From contig CAIXUG010000042.1 of assembly GCA_903922605.1 (NCBI GenBank), positions 18,933 to 82,932 on the forward strand: a stretch of 64,000 bases of DNA, given 5' to 3'. Source of the DNA: an uncultured Verrucomicrobiota bacterium. GTDB lineage: Bacteria; Verrucomicrobiota; Verrucomicrobiia; Limisphaerales; UBA9464. The position numbers were made by a program, and so were the translations under genes. Below the pieces are notes generated by a model that saw only the letters and a list, made by a program, of their open reading frames with translations, was not told the DNA's origin and did not search any database. Each line of letters opens with the position of its first letter. Position 1 is the stretch's first letter. Positions 42,954 through 51,000 of the stretch are shown one piece after another.

Positions 42954-45935
42954 TCAGGGGGAACTCACACGGTAAAAAAAGCCCTGTGGGTTCCCGGGGG
43001 CCAGGGGATCCGAGAATTGATAACGGCCGGAGCCGGAGGGTATCTCCACGGCCGGGCCGAGGTCGGACCACAGGGACAGCGATCGCGTCGGATCGGGGCT
43101 GCCCCATACCCGAAAGCTCAGACCGGGGGCGTTGACAAAACTGAATTGGAAGGCCCCATTGCCCAGCCGGTTCAAGTCGGTCCCGATGAGCATCGGCGGA
43201 TAGGCCGGAGACACGATGATCACCGTGCGGGTGACGGAGCCCACGCCACCCAAAGCGTTGATGCTGGTGTAGGTCAGGGTGTAGCTGCCCGGAGTGTTCA
43301 CATCCACCGTGCCATCGAGCTTGACCTCCAAAGTGCTTAACCCGGCGGGGATCGTCGTTTGACCAAATCCATTGCCACCCCAGCCCACCACCGTCCCATC
43401 GTTCCGCATCGCCAGACTGTGATTGGCTCCTCCGGCGATCGCCACCACGTTGCTTAAGCCGGCGGGGATCGTGGTCTGGCCATACCCGTTGTCACCCCAG
43501 CCCACCACCTTTCCATCGCTCCGCAACGCCAGATTATAAGAACCTCCCGCAGCAACGGCCACCACGTTGCTCAATGTGGCGGGGATGGTCCTCTGGCCCG
43601 AAGAATTGTCTCCCCAACCTACTGCCGTCCCATCGCTCCGCAGCGCCAGACTGTGATTGAGGCCTGCGGCAACGGCCACCACGTTGCTCGCGCCGGCGGG
43701 AATGGTTCTCTGGCGAAAGCCATTGCTTCCCCAACCGACGACCGTTCCGTCATTTCGCAGGGCCAGGCTGTGATACCCTCCTGCAGCGATCGCCACGACA
43801 TTGCTCGCCTCGACGGGGATGGTGGACTGGCCAAAGTCATTCCTTCCCCAAGCTGCCACCGTGCCGTCACTTCGCAGGGCCAGACTGTGATACCCTCCGG
43901 CAGCGATGGCCTCCACGTTGCTCAGCCCGGCGGGAATGTCCGTCTGACCATAGTTATTGGTTCCCCATCCCACCACCGTCCCATCGCTCCGCAGTGCCAG
44001 ACTGTGATTGCCTCCCCCGGCAATGGCCAAGATGGTGCCCAAGCCGGCGGGGATGGTCGTCTGGCCTGAGTCATTCTTTCCCCAACCCACGACCCTCCCG
44101 TCGCTCCGCAGCGCCAGACTGTGATTCCCTCCGGCGACTACGGCCAGGGGTGTCTCCATGGCCACTGCTCCCAGTTCCGTGTAGGGATCGCCAGGTCCAT
44201 TGGTTAGAGTGGCCGCGTCATTCAACACCACCTGGGGCGAGCCGAACGCCACGTCGCTCCCCCGGCTAAGTCCACCCGCATTGGTCGCGACGATCCGTCC
44301 GTGATAAATCGCGCCCGGCGTGAGCCCAGTCAGCAGGCTGCTGAGGTCCGCAGCCACCGATCCGCCGCCGAGCACCACCGGCGCGGTATGCTGGCCATGA
44401 TCAAAAGCGGAGGTGCCCCACTCGAACCAGCCGGCGGCCGCAAAGCCGTTCGGATTCACCGTGCCGTTGAGCTGGGCCACCGCATTGCTTTGCCCGCTGG
44501 CGGGCAGGGTCAACACCGTGGGAAGCGGCGGCAGCACGACCACGGTGCGGTTGGCGAAGCCGACGCCGCCCAGCGCACTGGTGCTGGTGTAGGTGAGGAG
44601 GTAGCTGCCCAGCGTGTTCACATCCACATTGCCGCTGACCGAGACCGGCAGGGTGTTCACCGCGGCCGGGACGGTCGTCTGGCCATTCAGATCTTCTCCC
44701 CAAGCCACCAACGTTCCATCGCGCTGCAGCGCCAGATTGAAAGTATATCCTGCCGCAACGGCCACCACATTGCTCAGCCCGGCGGGGATGGTCCTCACAC
44801 CATATTCAATCGTTCCCCAGCCCACCACCGTTCCGTCGCCGCGTAGCGCCAGACTGTGAAAAACTCCCCCGGCAATGGCCACGACGTTGCTCAAGCCGTC
44901 GGGGATCTCCGTCTGTTCCGTCTCATCGTCTCCCCAAGCCACCACCGTTCCGTCGCTCCGTAGCGCCAGGCTGTGAAAACCTCCCCCGGCAATGGCCACG
45001 ACGTTGCTCAAGCCGGCGGGGGCAATTGCCTGACCATTATCATTGGCTCCCCAAGCCACCACTGTCCCGTCGCTCCGGAGCGCCAGGCTGTGAACGTCTC
45101 CACAGGCAATGGCCACTACATTGCTCAACCCGGCGGGGATGGTGGACTGGCCTTGGAGATTGTTTCCCCAGGCCACCACCGTCCCCTCGCCTCGCAACGC
45201 CAGACTGTGAGATTCTCCAGCCGCAATGGCCACCACGTTGCCGAGTCCGGCGGGGATGTCCCTCTGGCCGAAACTATTGTCTCCCCAAGCCACCACCGTG
45301 CCGTCGTTCCGCAGCGCGAGACTGTGATTGCCTCCGCTGGCCACGGCCACCACGTTGCTCAACCCGGCGGGGATGGTAGTTTCTCCGGAGCCATTGAATC
45401 CCCAGCTCACCACCGTGCCATCGTGCCGCAGCACCAGGCTATGCGTAGATCTCACGGACATGGCCAGGGGTGGTTCCGTGGCCACGGCTCCCAGGTCCGT
45501 GTAGGTATCGCCGAGTCGGTTGGTCACGATGCCGGCTCCGTTCAGCACCACCCGGGGCGAGCCGAACGCCACGTCGCCACCCCGGCTGAGTCCATCCGCA
45601 TTGGTGGCCACCAGCCGTCCGTGATAGATCATCCCGGGCGTGAGACCGCCCAGCAGGTTGCTGAGGCCCACGACTACCGGGCCATTGCCTAAGTCCACCG
45701 GCGCGGTCTGCTGGTGATAGTCAAAGGTGGAGGTGCCCCACTCGAACCAGCCCACAGCCGCCAGGCCATTCGGATTCACGGTGCCATTGAGCTGTGCCAC
45801 GGTGTTGGTCTGCCCGCTGGCGGCCAGGGTGGTCACCGCCGGTACGGCGGCGGCGGCAAAGTGTGGGCTGAAGCCGGCGGCCAAACCGGCCAGCAGGATG
45901 GCCAGGTAAAACGGGAACGAACGTGGCTGGGGCAT
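42954..45935 (-). CDS. Exported double RCC1 beta-propeller protein
   Basis: About 993 aa with a signal peptide (LAILLAGLAAGFSPHFAAA). The architecture is a whole-module tandem duplication: a fibronectin-like segment (NGTVNPNG, GWFEWGTS), seven 39-residue RCC1 repeats (consensus NVVAIAAGGxHSLALRxDGT, then VVGWGxNxxGQTTIPAGLS), and an HYR/Ig-like segment (VDVNTLGSYLLTYTS); then the same again with seven more repeats. Seven repeats per array fits two closed seven-bladed propellers. The terminal ~70 residues end in FFYRVSSP, like the module of two other proteins here. ATG 45935 was chosen over 45950. Such propellers usually mediate binding at the surface; ligand unknown. Confidence 0.92.
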   Translation of the reverse strand: MPQPRSFPFYLAILLAGLAAGFSPHFAAAAVPAVTTLAASGQTNTVAQLNGTVNPNGLAAVGWFEWGTSTFDYHQQTAPVDLGNGPVVVGLSNLLGGLTPGMIYHGRLVATNADGLSRGGDVAFGSPRVVLNGAGIVTNRLGDTYTDLGAVATEPPLAMSVRSTHSLVLRHDGTVVSWGFNGSGETTIPAGLSNVVAVASGGNHSLALRNDGTVVAWGDNSFGQRDIPAGLGNVVAIAAGESHSLALRGEGTVVAWGNNLQGQSTIPAGLSNVVAIACGDVHSLALRSDGTVVAWGANDNGQAIAPAGLSNVVAIAGGGFHSLALRSDGTVVAWGDDETEQTEIPDGLSNVVAIAGGVFHSLALRGDGTVVGWGTIEYGVRTIPAGLSNVVAVAAGYTFNLALQRDGTLVAWGEDLNGQTTVPAAVNTLPVSVSGNVDVNTLGSYLLTYTSTSALGGVGFANRTVVVLPPLPTVLTLPASGQSNAVAQLNGTVNPNGFAAAGWFEWGTSAFDHGQHTAPVVLGGGSVAADLSSLLTGLTPGAIYHGRIVATNAGGLSRGSDVAFGSPQVVLNDAATLTNGPGDPYTELGAVAMETPLAVVAGGNHSLALRSDGRVVGWGKNDSGQTTIPAGLGTILAIAGGGNHSLALRSDGTVVGWGTNNYGQTDIPAGLSNVEAIAAGGYHSLALRSDGTVAAWGRNDFGQSTIPVEASNVVAIAAGGYHSLALRNDGTVVGWGSNGFRQRTIPAGASNVVAVAAGLNHSLALRSDGTAVGWGDNSSGQRTIPATLSNVVAVAAGGSYNLALRSDGKVVGWGDNGYGQTTIPAGLSNVVAIAGGANHSLAMRNDGTVVGWGGNGFGQTTIPAGLSTLEVKLDGTVDVNTPGSYTLTYTSINALGGVGSVTRTVIIVSPAYPPMLIGTDLNRLGNGAFQFSFVNAPGLSFRVWGSPDPTRSLSLWSDLGPAVEIPSGSGRYQFSDPLAPGNPQGFFYRVSSP

Positions 45936-45950
45936 AAGGCTGATTTCCAA

Positions 45951-46406
45951 TGGCCGTCAAATCGCCCGCCGGGATCCGGAAACGCAGGAAACGGGGCAAC
46001 CACTGTCCCGAGGCAGCGGCTCAAGAAGCATCGTTAACTGGGTTCACTTTTTGAGCCTCCCTAAGTTCCAGTCCGTGGGTGGATGGGAGGCTGGGCAAGC
46101 TGGCCGGTTTTGTCCATCACCGGTGCGGCAGGGCGGGGGACACAGGCCGCACCTATCCGGGGGCCGTTTAGATATCCGACCGCACCCTCCCTGCGGGAAG
46201 GCCATGATAAAGCTATCGTGCGGCGGATGCGGGCAAAGCGGAGCCCGTTCCTCACCCTACCCAATCGCCGCCGCCCAGAAAACGGGCTTGATGCGGGAAC
46301 CGCGATGAGACATGGAACCGGACGCCTTGGGCTGGGGAAGGCGGTGCGGCTTTCGGGCGTGCCGCAGTCACCGCCACCTGGCCTGGTTGAAGTCCGTCAG
46401 AAATTC
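45951..46406. other. 456-bp gene-free region
   Basis: Between the divergent RCC1 and small exported-protein genes. A hairpin GGTGCGGC (46122-46129) / GCCGCACC (46146-46153) with a 16-base loop is the only clear structure, with a second GC-rich tract around 46180. Plus-strand frames here (for example from 46051 or 46083) have no SD, signal or family resemblance and are not considered genes. Two promoters facing outward are expected but not identifiable. Confidence 0.55.
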
Positions 46407-46943
46407 ATGAAAACATTCCTGATCTGTTGCCTCGCCGCCTGTTGGTGCGGCGTCATCGGCCTTGCCGAAGGCGCGAGCAAGGGCACCAACAGCCAGATCT
46501 TTGGCGCGTTCGGAATCGTGTTTGGGGTCTCAATTCCCCCGGAAATCCAGATCCAGAAGCTGAAAGGCTCCGCCGAAAACGAAATCACCTTCAAGGCGCC
46601 CACGCCCAGCCCGTATCTGGACGACTACGTGGCCGGCACGGCGCCCGCCGCCTGGGTCTACTCGATCAGCGGCATCAAGCGGGAGCAGGACCCGGTGAAA
46701 CGTGAGGAATTGGTGGAACACATCGTGGCGGCGTTGAAGCTCAAGTATGGCGAGGAACCGGGAACCGCCGATCCGGCCGTGAATTCCCTGACGCGCGGGG
46801 ATGTCTTGGTCGTGGTGACCAACGCGCCCGACCGGGTGGTGGTATCCTATACGCAGAAAACCCTGGAGAAGCTGGCGCTTTCCCAACTGGACGCCGAAAA
46901 GCTGAAGCGGTCGAAGCAGGAAGTGGATACCACCGGCTTTTAG
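46407..46943 (+). CDS. Exported hypothetical protein
   Basis: 178 aa with an N-terminal hydrophobic signal (MKTFLICCLAACWCGVIGLA, probable cleavage near EGAS). The mature part is a compact mixed alpha/beta domain; it has VSIPPEIQIQKLKGS, an acidic/basic helix (KREELVEHIVAALKLKYGEE) and two hydrophobic strands (DVLVVVTNA, RVVVSYTQ). Not recognised. The open frame reaches back to 46083, but ATG 46407 alone yields the signal peptide. The agmatine deiminase gene begins 16 bp after the stop, so the two may be co-transcribed. Confidence 0.62.
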   Translation: MKTFLICCLAACWCGVIGLAEGASKGTNSQIFGAFGIVFGVSIPPEIQIQKLKGSAENEITFKAPTPSPYLDDYVAGTAPAAWVYSISGIKREQDPVKREELVEHIVAALKLKYGEEPGTADPAVNSLTRGDVLVVVTNAPDRVVVSYTQKTLEKLALSQLDAEKLKRSKQEVDTTGF

Positions 46944-46959
46944 AGACAACGACAACGTG

Positions 46960-48072
46960 ATGAATACTGCCACTCCCGCCCAGCTTGGATACCGAATGCC
47001 CGCCGAATGGGAGCCTCATACCGGCACCTGGTTCAGCTGGCCGCGCCCCGAAGGCATCAGTTTCCCCGGCAAGTACGAGACCGTGCCGCCGGTCTATGCC
47101 GCCCTCATCCGGCAGTTGGTGACGGTGGAGAGTGTGCACATCAATGTCTGGCACGCCGAGATGGAGGCCTGGGTGCGCGGCCTGTTGCGCGAGCACGGCA
47201 CGCCGCTGGAGCGTGTCAGCTTCCACCATTTTCCGAGCTATGAGCCGTGGTGCCGGGATCACGGGCCGATCTTCCTCGTGCGGGAACACAATGGCCGGCA
47301 TGAGCGGGCCATTGTCGATTGGGGTTACAACGCCTGGGGTGGCAAGTACCCGCCGTTCGATCTTGATGACGCCGTGCCGCAGCACGTCGCGGAACTGCGC
47401 GGGCTGCCGCTGTTTTCGCCGGGCTTCGCCAAAATTCCATTGGTGCCCCTGATGCCGCTTGCCGAGCAAGATTCCGAGGTCAAAGCCGTCGTCATGGAAG
47501 GCGGCTCCCTTGAGGTGAACGGGCGCGGCACGCTGCTGACCACCGAGGCCTGCCTGCTGAATCCCAACCGCAATCCCGATCTCACGAAGCCGGAGATCGA
47601 ACGGTTCCTCTGCGATTATCTCGGCGTGACCAACATCCTCTGGCTCGGCGACGGCATCGTGGGTGATGACACCGACGGCCATGTGGACGACCTCACGCGC
47701 TTCGTGAACCCGACCACCGTTGTCACCGTGGTCGAGGAAGACCCGGCGGATGAAAACCACGCCCCGCTGAAGGAGAATCTTGAGCGGCTGCGCACGATGA
47801 AGGATCAGGACGGCCAGTTGCTGCGCGTGGTCGAGCTGCCGATGCCCGGCCGGATTGAGCATGAAGGCCAGCGGCTACCGGCGAGCTACGCCAACTTCTA
47901 CATAGCCAACGGCTTGGTGCTCGTGCCGACCTACCGAGACCGCAACGACGCGCGGGCCCTCGAAATTCTGCAAAGCGAGTTTCCCGACCGCCGGGTGGTC
48001 GGCGTGGATTCGATGGAACTCATCTGGGGTTTGGGTTCCTTTCACTGCATCTCGCAGCAGGAACCGGCCTGA
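46960..48072 (+). CDS. aguA: Agmatine deiminase (PPAD family)
   Basis: 370-aa enzyme hydrolysing agmatine to N-carbamoylputrescine and ammonia, a putrescine-synthesis step. The family order is visible: YRMPAEWEPHTGTWFSWPRP at the N-terminus, PWCRDHGPIF (active-site Asp region), VVMEGGSLEVNG, DDTDGHVDDLTRF (catalytic His and Asp) and GLGSFHCISQQEP with the nucleophilic Cys near the C-terminus. Start at ATG 46960; the GTG one codon earlier would add only a Met. No N-carbamoylputrescine amidase gene is adjacent, so the pathway partner must be elsewhere. Confidence 0.95.
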   Translation: MNTATPAQLGYRMPAEWEPHTGTWFSWPRPEGISFPGKYETVPPVYAALIRQLVTVESVHINVWHAEMEAWVRGLLREHGTPLERVSFHHFPSYEPWCRDHGPIFLVREHNGRHERAIVDWGYNAWGGKYPPFDLDDAVPQHVAELRGLPLFSPGFAKIPLVPLMPLAEQDSEVKAVVMEGGSLEVNGRGTLLTTEACLLNPNRNPDLTKPEIERFLCDYLGVTNILWLGDGIVGDDTDGHVDDLTRFVNPTTVVTVVEEDPADENHAPLKENLERLRTMKDQDGQLLRVVELPMPGRIEHEGQRLPASYANFYIANGLVLVPTYRDRNDARALEILQSEFPDRRVVGVDSMELIWGLGSFHCISQQEPA

Positions 48073-48090
48073 GGGAAGCGCGGAGCGGAT

Positions 48091-48163
48091 GAGCCAGTGA
48101 GCCAGTGAGCCAGTGAGTGAGAGAGGCCGTGGGGGTGCTCGCGTAAATCGTAAATTGTAAATC
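48091..48163. repeat. Tandem GAGCCAGT repeat and AT-rich repeat
   Basis: GAGCCAGTGAGCCAGTGAGC-type tandem (48091-48120), then gtaaatcgtaaattgtaaat (48143-48162). These are relatives of spacer repeats at 5655 and 23934. Confidence 0.55.
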
Positions 48164-48172
48164 CGTCCCGCT

Positions 48173-48187
48173 GTTGCATTATGCAAC
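48173..48187. promoter_or_regulatory. Perfect palindrome upstream of the TonB receptor operon
   Basis: GTTGCAT-T-ATGCAAC, a 7+1+7 perfect palindrome 163 bp before the receptor start. Its size and AT-rich centre suggest a regulator binding site; no cognate regulator can be named. Confidence 0.5.
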
Positions 48188-48349
48188 AATAATAGAGCTC
48201 CTTTACATCGGCCCCCCACCCGTGCAGCAATTTTTGAAAGGCTGTGACAATGGATGGGACGGAGTCTGCCCCCATAGGGAGGCGGAGAGCACCGGTCCCA
48301 GCGCAGCCCCTGGCAGTCCCCATTCCAAAATCGGCATTCAAACTCTGTT

Positions 48350-50386
48350 ATGGAAACCTCAGGTCGCCTTGCCAGCATATCCTCCGGCGTAATTCTCGGA
48401 TTGAGCGCCGCCGTCGCGCCGCTGACGCAGGCGGAGGAGCTGAAACCGCCGTCTTCGGGCGGAGATCTGGCCAGTGCCGACATCCTGGACCGTTACAAAA
48501 AAATGAGCCTCGACGAGCTCATGAACCAGGAGGTCACCTCGGTGACCAAGCAGCCGGAGCCCTATGGCCAGGCCCCGGCGGCGATCCAGCTCATCACCGG
48601 TGACCAGATTCGCCGTTCCGATGCCTCCAACCTCCCCGAAGCCCTGCGGCTGGCGGACAACCTGGATGTGGCCCAGAAATCCTCCTCGGCCTGGGCGATC
48701 AGCGCGCGGGGCTTCAACCCCTCTGTTGGGAACAAGCTCCTCGTCCTGATGGATGGGCGCAGCATCTACACCCCGCTTTTTTCCGGTGTCATCTGGAACA
48801 TGCAGGACTACCTGCTGGAAGACCTGGAACGCATCGAGGTGATCAGCGGCCCGGGCGGGACCCTCTGGGGCGCGAATGCGGTGAATGGCGTCATCAACAT
48901 CACCAGCAAGAGCGCCAAGGACACGCAGGGGATGTATGTCGAGGCGGGCGGCGGTTCCCCGTTGCAGGATTTTGCTGGCCTGCGTTACGGCGGATTGCTA
49001 GCCCCCAACGTCTATTACCGGGTTTACGGCATGTATTTTGACCGGGGCTCGGAGGTCTTTGCCGACGGCAGCAGCGCGCAGGATCCCTGGCGGAAGGGGC
49101 AGGGCGGGTTCCGCATCGACACCGCCGGCTCCGGGCCGAATCAGTTCACGTTGCAGGGCGACCTCTACGGTGGGGATTTCAAATCCGTCCCGGGCGGACA
49201 GGGCACCCCGGTCGCTTCAGGAAACATAGGCGGCGGCAACCTTTTGGGACGCTGGACCCATTCCTCCGCGGAGGATTCCTCCATGAGTCTGCAGGTTTAC
49301 TACGACCGCACCCATCTGTCGGCGCCTTTTCAGTCCTCGGGCGCCATTCCCGCCGGCCCGTTGAAGGACGACCGGGACACGGCGGATCTGGATTTCCAGT
49401 ACCGCTTTCCGCTGGGCGAACGGAACCGCCTCGTCTGGGGCTTCGGCTACCGGTTCATGCATGACCAGATCCAGGCCGCTCCGATCGTGACCTTTGTTCC
49501 GGAGCGGCTGGATCAGAACATCTTCAACAGCTTCGTCCAGGATGAGATCCGGCTGCAGGAAAAGGTGTTCCTCACCCTGGGCAGCAAGGTTGAGCACAAC
49601 GACTACACCGGCTTCGAGTATGAACCCAGCGTACGGCTCCAGTGGAACGCCACCGACCGGCAGATGGTCTGGGGCGCCGTGTCCCGCGCCGTGCGGACTC
49701 CCTCACGCTACGATCGCGACCTGATGGAGCCGAGCCCGGCCTATGGGAGCTTTCTGGGAACGGCCAGCTCCACGTTCGAATCGGAAAAGGTCATCGCCTA
49801 CGAGCTGGGCTACCGCGCCCAGCTTGGCCCGAAAGTTTCCGGGGCGTTATCCGCCTTTTACAATGATTACGATGATTTGCGGAGCCTGAGCACGACGCCG
49901 GGAACTTTTGTGCCCCTGTACTTTGCCAACCACAACGCGGGTGACAGTTACGGATTCGAATTAAGCAGCGATTACCAGGTGCTCGACTGGTGGCGGCTGC
50001 ACGGAGGCTATGACTTCCTGCGGGAAACGGTCCACCCCCAGGCCGGTCAGACCGACTTCTCCAACGGCCTGGCGGAGACCGCCGATCCGGAAAACCAGAT
50101 CTTTTTGCGCTCCTCGATGGATCTGCCCGGCCGGGTGGAACTGGATCTGGCCGTGCGCTGGATCGATGCCATCCAGGCGGCCGATCTGGGCGCCACCAAG
50201 ACTTCAACAATTCCCGACTATGCCGAGCTGAATGTCCGCCTGAGCTGGCACGCCACCAAGAATCTCGATTTTACCGTGGTCGGCCAAAATCTTCTGCATG
50301 ACCAGCATGCCGAGGCCGGCGTTCCGGGCCCCGCCCAGGAACAGATCACCCGGAGCTTCTATGGGAAAGTGACATGGAGGTTCTAG
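48350..50386 (+). CDS. TonB-dependent outer-membrane receptor
   Basis: 678 aa. Signal sequence at the N-terminus (SSGVILGLSAAVAPLTQA), then a plug domain (about residues 60-180) containing MSLDELMNQEVTSVTKQ, an alternative to the classical TonB box region, the LLVLMDGRSIYTPLFSGVIW segment, IEVISGPGGTLWGANAVNGVINI, and a 22-strand-type barrel whose C-terminus ends in YGKVTWRF (terminal aromatic, as BamA-recognised barrels require). The family resembles vitamin B12/colicin-I-type receptors; the ligand is unknown. The yfiR-like gene begins 13 bp before this stop codon, giving a single operon. Confidence 0.93.
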   Translation: METSGRLASISSGVILGLSAAVAPLTQAEELKPPSSGGDLASADILDRYKKMSLDELMNQEVTSVTKQPEPYGQAPAAIQLITGDQIRRSDASNLPEALRLADNLDVAQKSSSAWAISARGFNPSVGNKLLVLMDGRSIYTPLFSGVIWNMQDYLLEDLERIEVISGPGGTLWGANAVNGVINITSKSAKDTQGMYVEAGGGSPLQDFAGLRYGGLLAPNVYYRVYGMYFDRGSEVFADGSSAQDPWRKGQGGFRIDTAGSGPNQFTLQGDLYGGDFKSVPGGQGTPVASGNIGGGNLLGRWTHSSAEDSSMSLQVYYDRTHLSAPFQSSGAIPAGPLKDDRDTADLDFQYRFPLGERNRLVWGFGYRFMHDQIQAAPIVTFVPERLDQNIFNSFVQDEIRLQEKVFLTLGSKVEHNDYTGFEYEPSVRLQWNATDRQMVWGAVSRAVRTPSRYDRDLMEPSPAYGSFLGTASSTFESEKVIAYELGYRAQLGPKVSGALSAFYNDYDDLRSLSTTPGTFVPLYFANHNAGDSYGFELSSDYQVLDWWRLHGGYDFLRETVHPQAGQTDFSNGLAETADPENQIFLRSSMDLPGRVELDLAVRWIDAIQAADLGATKTSTIPDYAELNVRLSWHATKNLDFTVVGQNLLHDQHAEAGVPGPAQEQITRSFYGKVTWRF

Positions 50387-51000
50387 TTCCAGCTCACCGT
50401 CAGGGCGCGGCTCGCCGGGTGTTCGGCAAGTGCTTGAACTTGCGGGGACGCCGGGGCTGGTCGCTTATCTTTGGACTGTGGCTGGTTTGGGCCGGGCTCG
50501 GTACGGGTGAAGCCTTCGGGCAGGCCGTTTCCCGAGAATACCCGCTCAAGGCGGTATTCCTGTTGAACTTCGCGCATTACACCCGCTGGCCGACCAATGC
50601 CTTCGAGCATCCGGATTCCCCCTTCGTCATCGGGGTTTATGGTGAAGATCCCTTTGGCCCGCTGCTCGATGATGTGGTGCGGGATGAGACGCTGGATGGC
50701 CGGAAAATTGTCGTCGCACGCTATCGCCGCGGCGAGGCGATCGGAGCCTGCCACATCCTGTTTGTCGGCCAGCCCGAAACGCGACGGCTGGACAAGGTTC
50801 TGGCCGACCTGAACGGGCGTCCCGTGCTGACGGTCCGCGACGTGGGGAACGCACCCTACGAGGGCATGTGCGTCCAGTTTCTCACCGAGAACAACAAGAT
50901 CCGGCTGCGGATCAGCCCCCAGGCCCTGAAGGCGGCGGACCTCACCATGAGTTCCAAGCTGCTGCGCACCGCGGAACTCGTTCCCGCCGACAACCGATGA
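50374..51000 (+). CDS. YfiR-like periplasmic regulator (DUF4154)
   Basis: 208 aa with a hydrophobic export segment (WSLIFGLWLVWAGLGTGEAFG). The mature part is a YfiR/DUF4154 domain: EYPLKAVFLLNFAHYTRWP is its characteristic opening, followed by FVIGVYGEDPFG, ILFVGQPE, the PVLTVRD strand and the C-terminal IRISPQALKAADL region. In Pseudomonas YfiR binds and inhibits the periplasmic CHASE8-containing domain of YfiN. It overlaps the receptor gene by 13 bp and the kinase gene by 4 bp (ATGA), so receptor, YfiR and CHASE8 kinase are made together. The start ATG 50374 gives a somewhat long leader. Confidence 0.9.
   Translation: MEVLVPAHRQGAARRVFGKCLNLRGRRGWSLIFGLWLVWAGLGTGEAFGQAVSREYPLKAVFLLNFAHYTRWPTNAFEHPDSPFVIGVYGEDPFGPLLDDVVRDETLDGRKIVVARYRRGEAIGACHILFVGQPETRRLDKVLADLNGRPVLTVRDVGNAPYEGMCVQFLTENNKIRLRISPQALKAADLTMSSKLLRTAELVPADNR

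Noticed and set aside
43330..45480. Tandem DNA repeats as a satellite or VNTR
   Set aside because: The 117-bp periodicity is the coding repeat of the RCC1 protein, with frame preserved throughout.
46083..46406. N-terminal extension of the small exported protein
   Set aside because: The extension lacks an SD and precedes a perfect signal peptide beginning at the ATG 46407; composition matches spacer DNA.
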